NCBI RefSeq assembly: GCF_932526225.1
Contig: NC_064038.1
Location: 3,038,001-3,102,000, forward strand
Direction of reading: 5' to 3'
Length of the DNA stretch: 64,000 bases
Source: Nematostella vectensis
Lineage: Eukaryota; Cnidaria; Anthozoa; Actiniaria; Edwardsiidae
In this document: positions 25,501-37,500 of the stretch, one piece after another
Position numbering within the stretch: the stretch's first letter is position 1
How the letters are laid out: each line of letters begins with the position of its first letter
Program-made: the position numbers and the translations under genes
The notes under the pieces: generated by a model
Seen by the model: only the letters and a program-made list of their open reading frames with translations
What the model was told of the DNA's origin: nothing
Databases searched by the model: none

Positions 25501-28500
25501 TGCAGGTGTTGTGTAGTAATACTTCTTCTCTGATCTTCTCTGACCAGGCGTGCAGGTGTTGTGTAGTAATACTGCTTCTCTGATCTTCTCTGACCAGGCG
25601 TGCAGGTGTTGTGTAGTAATACTGCTTCTCTGATCTTCTCTGACCAGGCGTGCAGGTGTTGTGTAGTAATACTTCTTCTCTGATCTTCTCTGACCAGGCG
25701 TGCAGGTGTTGTGTAGTAATACTGCTTTTCTGATCATCTCTGACCAGGCGTGCAGGCGTTGTGTAGTAATATTTCTTATCTGACCAGGCATGCAGGTGTT
25801 GTGTAGTAATACTTCTTCTCTGATCTTCTCTGACCAGGCGTGCAGGTGTTGTGTTTTAATACTGCTTCTCTTATTTTCTCTGACCAGGCGTGCAGGCGTT
25901 GTGCAGTAATACTTCTTCTCTGACCAGGTGTGCAGGTGTTGTGTAGTAATACTTCTTCTCTGATCTTCTCTGACCAGGCGTGCAGGTGTTGTGTAGTAAT
26001 ACTTCTTCTCTGATCTTCTCTGACCAGGCGTGCAGGTGTTGTGTAGTAATACTTCTTCTCTGATCTTCTCTGACCAGGCGTGCAGGTGTTGTGTAGTAAT
26101 ACTGCTTCTCTGATCTTCTCTGACCAGGCGTGCAGGTGTTGTGTAGTAATACTGCTTCTCTGATCTTCTCTGACCAGGCGTGCAGGTGTTGTGTAGTAAT
26201 ACTTCTTCTCTGATCTTCTCTGACCAGGCGTGCAGGCGTTGTGTACTAATACTTCTTCTCTGACCAGGCGTGCAGGTGTTGTGTAGTAATACTTCTTCTC
26301 TGAGCAGGCGTGCAGGTGTTGTGTAGTAATACTTCTTCTCTGATCTTCTCTGACCAGGCGTGCAGGTGTTGTGTAGTAATACTGCTTTTCTGATCATCTC
26401 TGACCAGGCGTGCAGGCGTTGTGTAGTAATATTTCTTATCTGACCAGGCATGCAGGTGTTGTTTAGTAATACTTCTTCTCTGATCTTCTCTGACCAGGCG
26501 TGCAGGTGTTGTGTTTTAATACTGCTTCTCTTATTTTCTCTGACCAGGCGTGCAGGCGTTGTGTAGTAATACTTCTTCTCTGACCAGGCGTGCAGGCGTT
26601 GTGTAGTAATACTTCTTCTCTGACCAGGCGTGCAGGTGTTGTGTAGTAATACTGCTTTTCTGATCATCTCTGACCAGGCGTGCAGGCGTTGTGTAGTAAT
26701 ATTTCTTATCTGACCAGGCATGCAGGTGTTGTGTAGTAATACTTCTTCTCTGATCTTCATTGACCAGGCGTGCAGGTGTTGTGTTTTAATACTGCTTCTC
26801 TGATCTTCTCTGACCAGGCGTGCAGGTGTTGTGTAGTAATACTGCTTCTCTGATCTTCTCTGACCAGGCGTGCAGGTGTTGTGTAGTAATACTGCTTCTC
26901 TGATCTTCTCTGACCAGGCGTGCAGGTGTTGTGTAGTAATACTTCTTCTCTGACCAGGCGTGCAGGTGTTGTGTAGTAATACTTCTTCTCTGACCAGGCG
27001 TGCAGGTGTTGTGTAGTAATACTCCTTCTCTGACCAGGCGTGCAGGTGTTGTGTAGTAATACTGCTTCTCTGATCTTTTCTGACCAGGCGTGCAGGTGTT
27101 GTGTAGTAATACTTCTTCTCTGATCTTCTCTGACCAGGCGTGCAGTTGTTGTGTAATAATACTTATTCTCTGATCTTCTCTGACCAGGCATGCAGGTGTT
27201 GTGTAGTAATACTTCTTCTCTGATCTTCTCTGACCAGGCATGCAAGTCTTGTGTAGTAATACTGCTTCTCTGATCTTCTCTGACCAGACGTGCAGGTGTT
27301 GTGTAGTAATACTTCTTTTCTGATCTTCCCTGACCAGGCATGCAAGTGTTGTGTAGTAATACTTCTTCTCTGATCTTCTCTGACCAGGCGTGCAGGTGTT
27401 GTGTAATAATACTTCTTCTCTGATCTTCTCTGACCAGGCGTGCAGGTGTTGTGTAATAATACTTCTTCTCTGATCTTCTCTGACCAGGCGTGCAGGTGTT
27501 GTGTAGTAATACTTCTTCTCTGATCTTCTCTGACCAGGCGTGCAGGTGTTGTGTAGTAATACTTCTTCTCTGATCTTCTCTGACCAGGCGTGCAGGTGTT
27601 GTGTAGTAATACTTCTTCTCTGACCAGGCGTGCAGGTGTTGTGTAGTAATACTTCTTCTCTGATCTTCTCTGACCAGGCGTGCAGGTGTTGTGTAATAAT
27701 ACTTCTTCTCTGATCTTCTCTGACCAGGCGTGCAGGTGTTGTGTAATAATACTGCTTCTCTGATCTTCTCTGACCAGGCGTGCAGGTGTTGTGTAATAAT
27801 ACTTTTTCTCTGATCTTCTCTGACCAGGCGTGCAGGTGTTGTGTTTTAATACTGCTTCTCTGATCTTCTCTGACCAGGCGTGCAGGTGTTGTGTTTTAAT
27901 ACTGCTTCTCTGATTTTCTCTGACCAGGCGTGCAGGTGTTGTGTTTTAATACTTCTTCTCTGATCTTCTCTGACCAGGCGTGCAGGTGTTGTGTAATAAT
28001 ACTGCTTCTCTGATCTTCTCTGACCAGGCGTGCAGGTGTTGTGTAATAATACTGCTTTTCTGATCTTCGCTGACCAGGCATGCAAGTGTTGTGTAATAAT
28101 ACTGCTTCTCTGATCTTCTCTGACCAGGCGTGCAGGTGTTGTGTTTTAATACTTCTTCTCTGATCTTCTCTGACCAGGCGTGCAGGTGTTGTGTAGTAAT
28201 ACTTCTTCTCTGATCTTCTCTGACCAGGCGTGCAGGTGTTGTGTTTTAATACTGCTTCTCTGATCTTCTCTGACCAGGCGTGCAGGTGTTGTGTTTTAAT
28301 ACTGCTTCTCTGATCTTCTCTGACCAGGCGTGCAGGTGTTGTGTCGACACGTGCGGATAGCCCTGTGGGACTGGAGACGTAAACAGATTCTCAGTAACGT
28401 ACACACCGTGCGGGCAACCACGACAGAAAAGGACCCCCTGACGTGGTCTTTCACAGCGAAGGTGAGGCGAAGTAAGGGATGTTAGTAGAAGGGGGTGCAT

Positions 28501-31500
28501 TTTAACACAACATGCGAGAAACCAAGACAGAAAAGGACCCCCTGCCGTGGTCTTTAACAGCGAAGATGAGTCGAATAAAGGTAAGGAGGGGTTGCATTCT
28601 AATACAACAGTCAAGCATTGACGACAGAGGACTTCCTGATTTGGTCATTTTTTGCAAATGTAATTCAACTAAAGGAAAGTATGTAAGAGAGATGCATTCT
28701 TATGCAACATGCACGCACCAACTGTGCACCATAGCATATATGCGTGGAACCACACAGCAACACGAAAGAGACCAATATAGAAACTCACTTACACGGTCAC
28801 CCTGTCTTCCCCAGGCCGCCACAAGCATGTATGACGGGGAAGGCCTGGCACGTCTAAATACAACGGAAGACACCGTAGGTAAGTTGACTCTAGAAAACTG
28901 TGCTCTTATGTTTTCTTTTGAATAATTTCTCCTAAAAATTTCTAATGGCCGGTGCATATTTTTATGAGCTGTTACCATTTGGCTTTTTGTAGGCGGTGGT
29001 ATTTTTTCCAATGCTGCCTTTGTTATTATTGTTGATTACGCTGATCTGTTATTTGTTTTGTTTATTCTAGCGTTACTGTTTGAGCTAGGCATACTCTACT
29101 TAAGAACGGTGAGTGATGTTAGATGCGTAATAGGAGCTGAGCTCCACCTCGTTCTTATAGACTCACCATGTGCTAGATGCACAACACGAGCAGAAATCTC
29201 ACCGCGGTATGCAAGGCTCACCATGTCACGCCATTTCAAATCATTAGGGACTCTAGAGGTTTCGTAATGCTCGAGGTCCTAAAAAGTCATAATTATTTAT
29301 TTGTCCATTTCTCCTCGAAAAATTTTGAACGGTTTATTTTTGACGTATCCATTCACACGTACACTTGACAAAAGCGATATTTGGGTTCGGTCTCGTGCAG
29401 TAGAGAGCAAGACGGCTTGTTGGTGATCAGTACGGGCGTTGCTTTGATGTTTGATGTTGTAATATCCAGGTTTCAGTGCGTGCGTTTTAGTGGTTTATTC
29501 TGACTTGTTGCTGCATTGTGACAGTGGGTATTAGGGTAAGGTGAAACCCACCTTTTTTCGTCCTGGTTTATATACAAACTTGAAAGATGGTGAGACAAAG
29601 GCGCGCTCGGAAGGCAGTCTATTGTTGGTAAAGCCCGCGCGCACCCATGTCATGTTGCTATAAAAACCCTTCTTTGCTTGTCACAGTCCACTGGTTTATT
29701 GTTGTTGGTAAAGCCCGCGCGCACCCTTGTCATGTTGCTGTGTAAACTCTTCTTTGCTTGTCACAGTCCACTGGTCTATTGTTGTTGGTAAAGCCCGCGC
29801 GCACCCATGTCATGTTGTTGTGTAAACCCTTCTTTGCTTGTCACAGTCCACTGGTCTATTGTTGTTGGTAAAGCCCGCGCGCACCCTTGTCATGTTGTTG
29901 TGTAAACTCTTCTTTGCTTGTCACAGTCCACTGGTCTATAGTTGTTGGTAAAGCCCGCGCGCACCCTTGTCATGTTGTTGTGTAAACTCTTCTTTGCTTG
30001 TGACAGTCCACTGGTCTATTGTTGTTGGTAAATCGCGCGCGCATCCTTGTCATGTTGTTGTGTAAACTCTTCTTTGCTTGTCACAGTCCACTGGTCTATT
30101 GTTGTTGGTAAAGCCCGCGCGCACCCTTGTCATGTTGTTGTGTAAACTCTTCTTTGCTTGTCACAGTCCACTGGTCTATTGTTGTTGGTAAAGCCCGCGT
30201 GCACCCATGTCATGTTGTTGTGTAAACTCTTCTTTGCTTGTGACAGTCCACTGGTCTATTGTTGTTGGTAAAGCTCGCTCGCACCCATGTCATGTTGTTG
30301 TGTAAACTCTTCTTTGCTTGTCACAGTCCACTGGTCTATTGTTGTTGGTAAAGCTCGCTCGCACCCATGTCATGTTGTTGTGTAAACTCTTCTTTGCTTG
30401 TCACAGTCCACTGGTCTATTGTTGTTGGTAAAGCCCGCGCACACTCTTGTCATGTTGCTGTGTAAACTCTTCTTTGCTTGTGACAGTCCACTGGTCTATT
30501 GTTGTTGGTAAAGCCCGCGCGCACCCTTGTCATGTTGCTGTCAAAACTCTTCTTTGCTTGTCACAGTCCATTGGTCTATTGTTGTTGGTAAAGCCTGCTC
30601 GCACCCTTGTCATGTTGCTATAAAAACCCTTCTTTGCTTGTCATAGTCCACTGGTCTATTATTGTTGGTAAAGCTCGCTCGCACCCTTGTCATGTTGCTG
30701 TGTAAACTCTTCTTTGCTTGTCACAGTCCACTGGTCTATTGTTGTTGGTAAAGCTCGCTCGCACCCATGTCATGTTGTTGTGTAAACTCTTCTTTGCTTG
30801 TCACAGTCCACTGGTCTATTGTTGTTGGTAAAGCCCGCGCGCACCCTTGTCATGTTGCTGTGTAAACTCTTCTTTGCTTGTCACAGTCCACTGGTCTATT
30901 GTTGTTGGTAAAGCTCGCTCGCACCCTTGTCATGTTGCTGTGTAAACTCTTCTTTGCTTGTCACAGTCCACTGGTCTATTGTTGTTGGTAAAGCGCGCGC
31001 ACACTCTTGTCATGTTGCTATAAAAACCCTTCTTTTCTTGTGACAGTCCACTGGTCTATTGTTGTTGGTAAAGCCCGCGCGCACCCTTGTCATGTTGCTG
31101 TGTAAACTCTTCTTTGCTTGTCACAGTCCACTGGTCTATTGTTGTTGGTAAAGCTCGCTCGCACCCTTGTCATGTTGCTGTGTAAACTCTTCTTTGCTTG
31201 TCACAGTCCACTGGTCTATTGTTGTTGGTAAAGCGCGCGCACACTCTTGTCATGTTGCTATAAAAACCCTTCTTTTCTTGTGACAGTCCACTGGTCTATT
31301 GTTGTTGGTAAAGCCCGCGCGCACCCATGTCATGTTGCTGTGTAAACTCTTCTTTGCTTGTGACAGTCCACTGGTCTATTGTTGTTGGTAAAGCCCGCGC
31401 GCACCCATGTCATGTTGCTATAAAAACCCTTCTTTTCTTGTCATAGTCCACTGGGGAGAGGAGCGAGGTTAGTTGCGGCTGGTGTATTCTCAAGCTGTTC

Positions 31501-34500
31501 GAGGAGACGGGAACGCCTATACCCAACAAGTGAGTGTCTTCTGGACAAGAATAAGGGGACCGCTGAGAGGATAGGGCTGGTAGTGCTTTAGCCCTACCAC
31601 GTTTTGGCTTGGGTTAATTTTTGTCAGGGCTCCAGATATATACTTGTTTGTCTTGGCCAAATTTTTAGCCCTACCACTTTAAACCGCGGTCCCTGGAATA
31701 TGCTTTGCTTTATGTGAATAAGTCTTTTTGGGGGCGCCAGGCATCGTCTTACTCCGCTACCGCCTTATAGCAACGGCCTGGGTCTTGAAGGAGTGCATGA
31801 GTTTCAAGTTGTATAGTTGTACAGTATATGGCTTCAACCGGTTATACTGGTGCGGAAGGAACAAAATAGGTAGTAAGTACTGTTACTGAGGTTCACCGCC
31901 CCGTTGGTTCGTTTACATTCCCACGATTCAGGCTAAGTGTAGTGCAGCTCCGGGCTAGTGACCTTATCCGAGAAGACTGAGAACACAGGAGAAATAACTT
32001 CAACTCACTTGTGACAAAAATTCGAATCAAGGCAATGACTCGGAAAATTCCCCAGCCAGAACAGAATATCGAATTAGGCCACAGTAATGAGGCTAACCCA
32101 TTAAAACACTAGGCTACCCGCGCTTCGAGCTTTGATTTTTACCCGAGTTTTTTTCTTAGAACATTTGAGCTCCTGGTGCATGGCGGGACACCTTATGACG
32201 AAAACCTTACGGATCTTGATCATACACTTAGCGTCCAAGGTAAGATCTTTATTTGCATGCATAATTACTTTTGGACGGCACATGAATTAGGCTTGGCATC
32301 CTGGAGAAGTCTCAAACTAATTGTCACTTGTGGATACATTGTGCATTTATATCTATATTCCTTAATATAAAATTTGTATACTATTTTATGGCAGAAAACA
32401 CAAATTTATTCCAGTCCATCGTCCGTACGAACAACCAGCCGCGGCTTTTCATCAAGCTGACTTCATCTAATAAAGCGTCCAAAGACGTGCAGGAGTAAGT
32501 TGTCTGAGTCGTTGTGGTTACCGTTGCTGTGATTACGTGTGGTGTAAAGGCTTCATTGTTTTTGGGCCTTTTCTGGGGAAAAGACCTTTTTTTATTTCGA
32601 GATTCCTGTGGTGTGATCAAGAAAGAGCGAGGACCTCTTCCGGGTTCCGTTTCCGGTTCAGGTTCAACTCGCTCTCAGTCTTCTCCCTTCCACAAGAAGC
32701 CCAATTCATAAAATTCTGAAAAATTAAAAAAGACACTCAAGATGCCAGCGGAGAAGACTAGCATTGTTATGTGTTGAGGAGACTAGCAATGTTATGTGTT
32801 GAGGAGACTATTAATATTATGTGTTGAGGAGACTAGTAATGTTATGTGTTGAGGAGACTAGTAATGTTATGTGTCGAGGAGACTAGTAATATTATGTGTT
32901 GAGGAGACTAGTAATATTATGTGCTGAGGTGACTAGTAATGTCATGTGTTGAGGAGACTAGTAATATTATGTGTTGAGGTGACTAGTAATGTCATGTGTT
33001 GAGGTGACTAGTAATGTTATGTGTTGAGGAGACTAGTAATGTTATGTGTTGAGGTGACTAGTAATGTTATGTGTTGAGGAGACTAGTAATGTTATGTGTC
33101 GAGGAGACTAGTAATATTATGTGTTGAGGAGACTAGTAATATTATGTGTTGAGGTGACTAGTAATGTCATGTGTTGAGGAGACTAGTAATGTTATGTGTT
33201 GAGGTGACTAGTAATGTCATGTGTTGAGGAGACTAGTAATGTTATGTGTTGAGGAGACTAGTAATGTTATGTGTCGAGGAGACTAGTAATATTATGTGTT
33301 GAGGTGACTAGCAATGTTATGTGTTGAGGAGAATAGTAATGTCATGTGTTGAGGAGACTATTAATATTATGTGTTGAGGTGACTAGTAATGTCATGTGTT
33401 GAGGAGACTAGTAATATTATGTTTTGAGGAGACTAGCAATGTTATGTGTTGAGGAGACTAGTAATATTATGTGTTGAGGAGACTAGTAATGTTATGTTTA
33501 GGAGTCTAGTAATGTTATGTTTTGTTGTTGTAGCAATCTTCCCGCGACCCTGTTGACGTGTAACCAGTACGTGCCGTTTATCGCTCACTATCGCCAGCTT
33601 GTGGGTGTGACGCTACTGGACGGTACCAGAGACACCTTTGATGGGGGTACGGGTCTTTTGTGCACCGTTTGCGCAAGGAAATCCTTACATGATATTAAAT
33701 ACTTCCATATTCCCTTTCTTTTCTCACTAAACCTCACAATCGCGAACAACGTATTCCAGTGGTAGTATCTTTTTTTTAAATCATACTAGTCAGACCATTC
33801 ACGGGAGTAGATTTCCTGCAGAGGAGAAATATCTCTCCCGATATTCACTTGACCACCGTTAGCGGATTTTCTCGAGGGTGCTGCGAGCACCGACTCCGGG
33901 GAAGGGGAGGACTAATATATAGAAAATTTGTTTCTTAAATTTCTTCTTAAATTTTCAGTCCAGAGGAGTAGGGTACCCCCCTCTCCCCCCTTGGACTGTA
34001 CACCCTGATGGCTATTATCATGGTCATGTGATCCTAATAACAGGTACTGTACACCCTGATGGCTATTATCATGGTCATGTGATCCTTATAACAGGTACTG
34101 TACACCCTGATGGCTATTATCATGGTCATGTGATCCTTATAACAGGGACTGTACACCCTGATGGCTATTATCATGGTCATGTGATCCTTATAACAGGGAC
34201 TATACACCCTGATGGCTATTATCATGGTCATGTGATCCTTATAACAGGGACTGTACACCCTGATGGCTATTATCATGGTCATGTGATCCTTATAACAGGG
34301 ACTATACACCCTGATGGCTATTATCATGGTCATGTGATCCTTTTAACAGGGACTATACACCCTGATGGCTATTATCATGGTCATGTGATCCTTATAACAA
34401 GGACTGTACACCCTGATGGCTATTATCATGGTCATGTGATCCTTATAACAGGGACTATACACCCTGATGGCTATTATCATGGTCATGTGATCCTTATAAC

Positions 34501-37500
34501 AGGGACTATACACCCTGATGGCTATTATCTTCGTCATGTGATCCTTATAACAGGGACTGTACACCCTGATGGCTATTATCATGGTCATGTGATCCTTATA
34601 ACAGGGACTGTACACCCTGATGGCTATTATCATGGTCATGTGATCCTTATAACAGGGACTGTACACCCTGATGGCTATTATCATGGTCATGTGATCCTTA
34701 TAACAGGGACTATACACCCTGATGGCTATTATCATGGTCATGTGATCCTTTTAACAGGGACTATACACCCTGATGGCTATTATCATGGTCATGTGATCCT
34801 TATAACAAGGACTGTACACCCTGATGGCTATTATCATGGTCATGTGATCCTTATAACAGGGACTATACACCCTGATGGCTATTATCATGGTCATCTGATC
34901 CTTATAACAGGGACTATACACCCTGATGGCTATTATCTTCGTCATGTGATCCTTATAACAGGGACTGTACACCCTGATGGCTATTATCATGGTCATGTGA
35001 TCCTTATAACAGGTACTGTACACCCTGATGGCTATTATCATGGTCATGTGATCCTTATAACAGGTACTGTACACCCTGATGGCTATTATCATGGTCATGT
35101 GATCCTTATAACAGGGACTGTACACCCTGATGGCTATTATCTTGGTCATGTGATCCTTATAACAGGGACTGTACACCCTGATGACTATAATCTTGGTCAT
35201 GTGATCCTTATAACAGGGACTACACCCTGATGGCTATTATCTTGGTCATGTGATCCTTATAACAGGGACTGTACACCCTGATGGCTATTATCATGGTCAT
35301 GTGATCCTTATAACAGGGACTATACACCCTGATGGCTATTATCATGGTCATGTGATCCTTATAACAGGGACTATACACCCTGATGGCTATTATCTTGGTC
35401 ATGTGATCCTTATAACAGGGACTATACACCCTGATGGCTATTATCATGGTCATGTGATCCTTATAACAGGTACTGTACACCCTGATGGCTATTATCATGG
35501 TCATGTGATCCTTATAACAGGGACGGTGATAAAACGCCCCTGCACGTTTCACGAGTTTCAAAAATTGAAATCACGTTTCACGATTAACTGATAAACTGAC
35601 GACAAGGATCAATTTTTAGTCAGAGATAACGAAAAAAAATGATTCATAAAGAGCATAGATCACGAATCACGGCGAAGGTAGCAATCACGGATCACGGTTT
35701 CCAAGTTGTCCTATTCACGATTCACGATCAAGAAAAAAGGCCGTTCACGGACCACGAAAATAACCCTTACCGCCCCTGTAGTAAGCTCCTTATTGCTTTC
35801 TCGTCTTGTAGAGTTACTCACGGATCCGGTGATCGCTTTTGTAGTAAGCTCCTCATTGCTTTCCTGTCTTGTAGAGTTACTCACGGATCCGGTGATCGCC
35901 CCTGTAGTAAGCTCCTTATTGCTTTCTCGTCTTGTAGAGTTACTCACGGATCCGGTGATCGCTTTTGTAGTAAGCTCCTCATTGCTTTCTTGTCTTGTAG
36001 AGTTACTCACGGATCCGGTGATCGCCCCTGTAGTAAGCTCCTTGTTGCTTTCTCGTCTTGTAGAGTTACTCACGGATCCGGTGATCGCTTTTGTAGTAAG
36101 CTCCTCATTGCTTTCTCGTCTTGTAGAGTTACTCACGGATCCGGTAATCGCTTCTGTAGTAAGCTCCTTATTGCTTTCTTGTCTTGTAGAGTTACTCACG
36201 GATCCGGTGATCGCTTTTCTAGTAAGCTCCTCATTGCTTTCTTGTCTTGAAGAGTTACTCACGGATCCGGTAATCGCTTCTGTAGTAAGCTCCTTATTGC
36301 TTTCTTGTCTTGTAGAGTTACTCACGGATCCGGTGATCGCTTTTGTAGTAAGCTCCTCATTGCTTTCTTGTCTTGTAGAGTTACTCACGGATCCGGTAAT
36401 CGCTTCTGTAGTAAGCTCCTTATTGCTTTCTCGTCTTGTAGAGTTACTCAGGATCCGGTAATCGCTTCTGTAGTAAGCTCCTTGTGCTTTCTTGTCTTGT
36501 AGAGTTACTCACGGATCCGGTAATCGCTTCTGTAGTAAGCTCCTCATTGCTTTCTTGTCTTGTAGAGTTACTCACGGAACCGGTGATCGCTTTTGTAGTA
36601 AGCTCCTCATTGCTTTCTTGTCTTGTAGAGTTACTCACGGATCCGGTGATCGCTTCTTTTCCCACTGCACTCCGCACTCCTGACGTCATGGACACGCTCA
36701 AGGTCAGTCGTGCCGTACAGCGGTAAAGCGTGTTCGCGCACGCGTATCTTGTGTCAATCAATAGCGTTTTTATACAGCTACTCTTGAAAAAGTTTTCAGT
36801 CTAGAAAGGCATTTCAGATTTAGGAAATGCCAGACAATGGAAATGGATGCTCAAGCTGAGACTCTATAATAAAGCCTTCTTCGCTCCTTTTCTCTTTTAG
36901 AAACAATGGGACGGAAGGAAAAGTAAAGATTTGAACAGATCCCAGCGGGTATGGATTTAATTTAAAATTAACAAGCTTACCATGCGAGTAGCCCGCGTAA
37001 GGTCCGTCTTGCGTGGGATACATGGTCACCATGCGATGATCACCATGCGATGATCACCATGCGATGATCACCATGCGAGTAGCCCGTGTAAGGTCCGTCT
37101 TGCGTGGGATACATGATCACCATGCGAGTAGCCAGGGTATCCACTTGACTCTACTGTATTCACCTAACTCTTGATGTTTTTGTTATAGAAAAGCACAACT
37201 ATCGTGAAGAATTTCTTCCGTGAGGTGTACATGGATAGTGTGTATCCTGTCATGAACTCAGCCAACCTAGCACCCTTCATCTGGGGAGACGACAAAAGAG
37301 AGCGGGTAAGAATAACTGTAATAACTGTTTTAGGAGTTTCGGGATTTCTGTGGCGGGGGGAATCGCTATTTACCAGGATAGAGATGTGTTTCTTTAGATG
37401 GACCAGCCCTAACTGTTGCCATTACTTTTGTTACAGGAGCGCCTTGCGTGGATTCTGGAATTCGAAAATCGGTCAGTACTAGAAAATCTCTTTTCCAGCG

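Noticed and set aside
21747-28614. Long minus-strand frames (up to 569 aa) rich in TTQHLHAWSEK
   Set aside because: Reverse reading of the exon 16 acceptor array; frames change at every 40/50-bp switch and there is no non-repeat domain.
34028-35230. 400-aa open frame on the plus strand
   Set aside because: Entirely a 51-bp repeat whose length is a multiple of three; it lies in an NPHP1 intron and the opposite strand is equally open.
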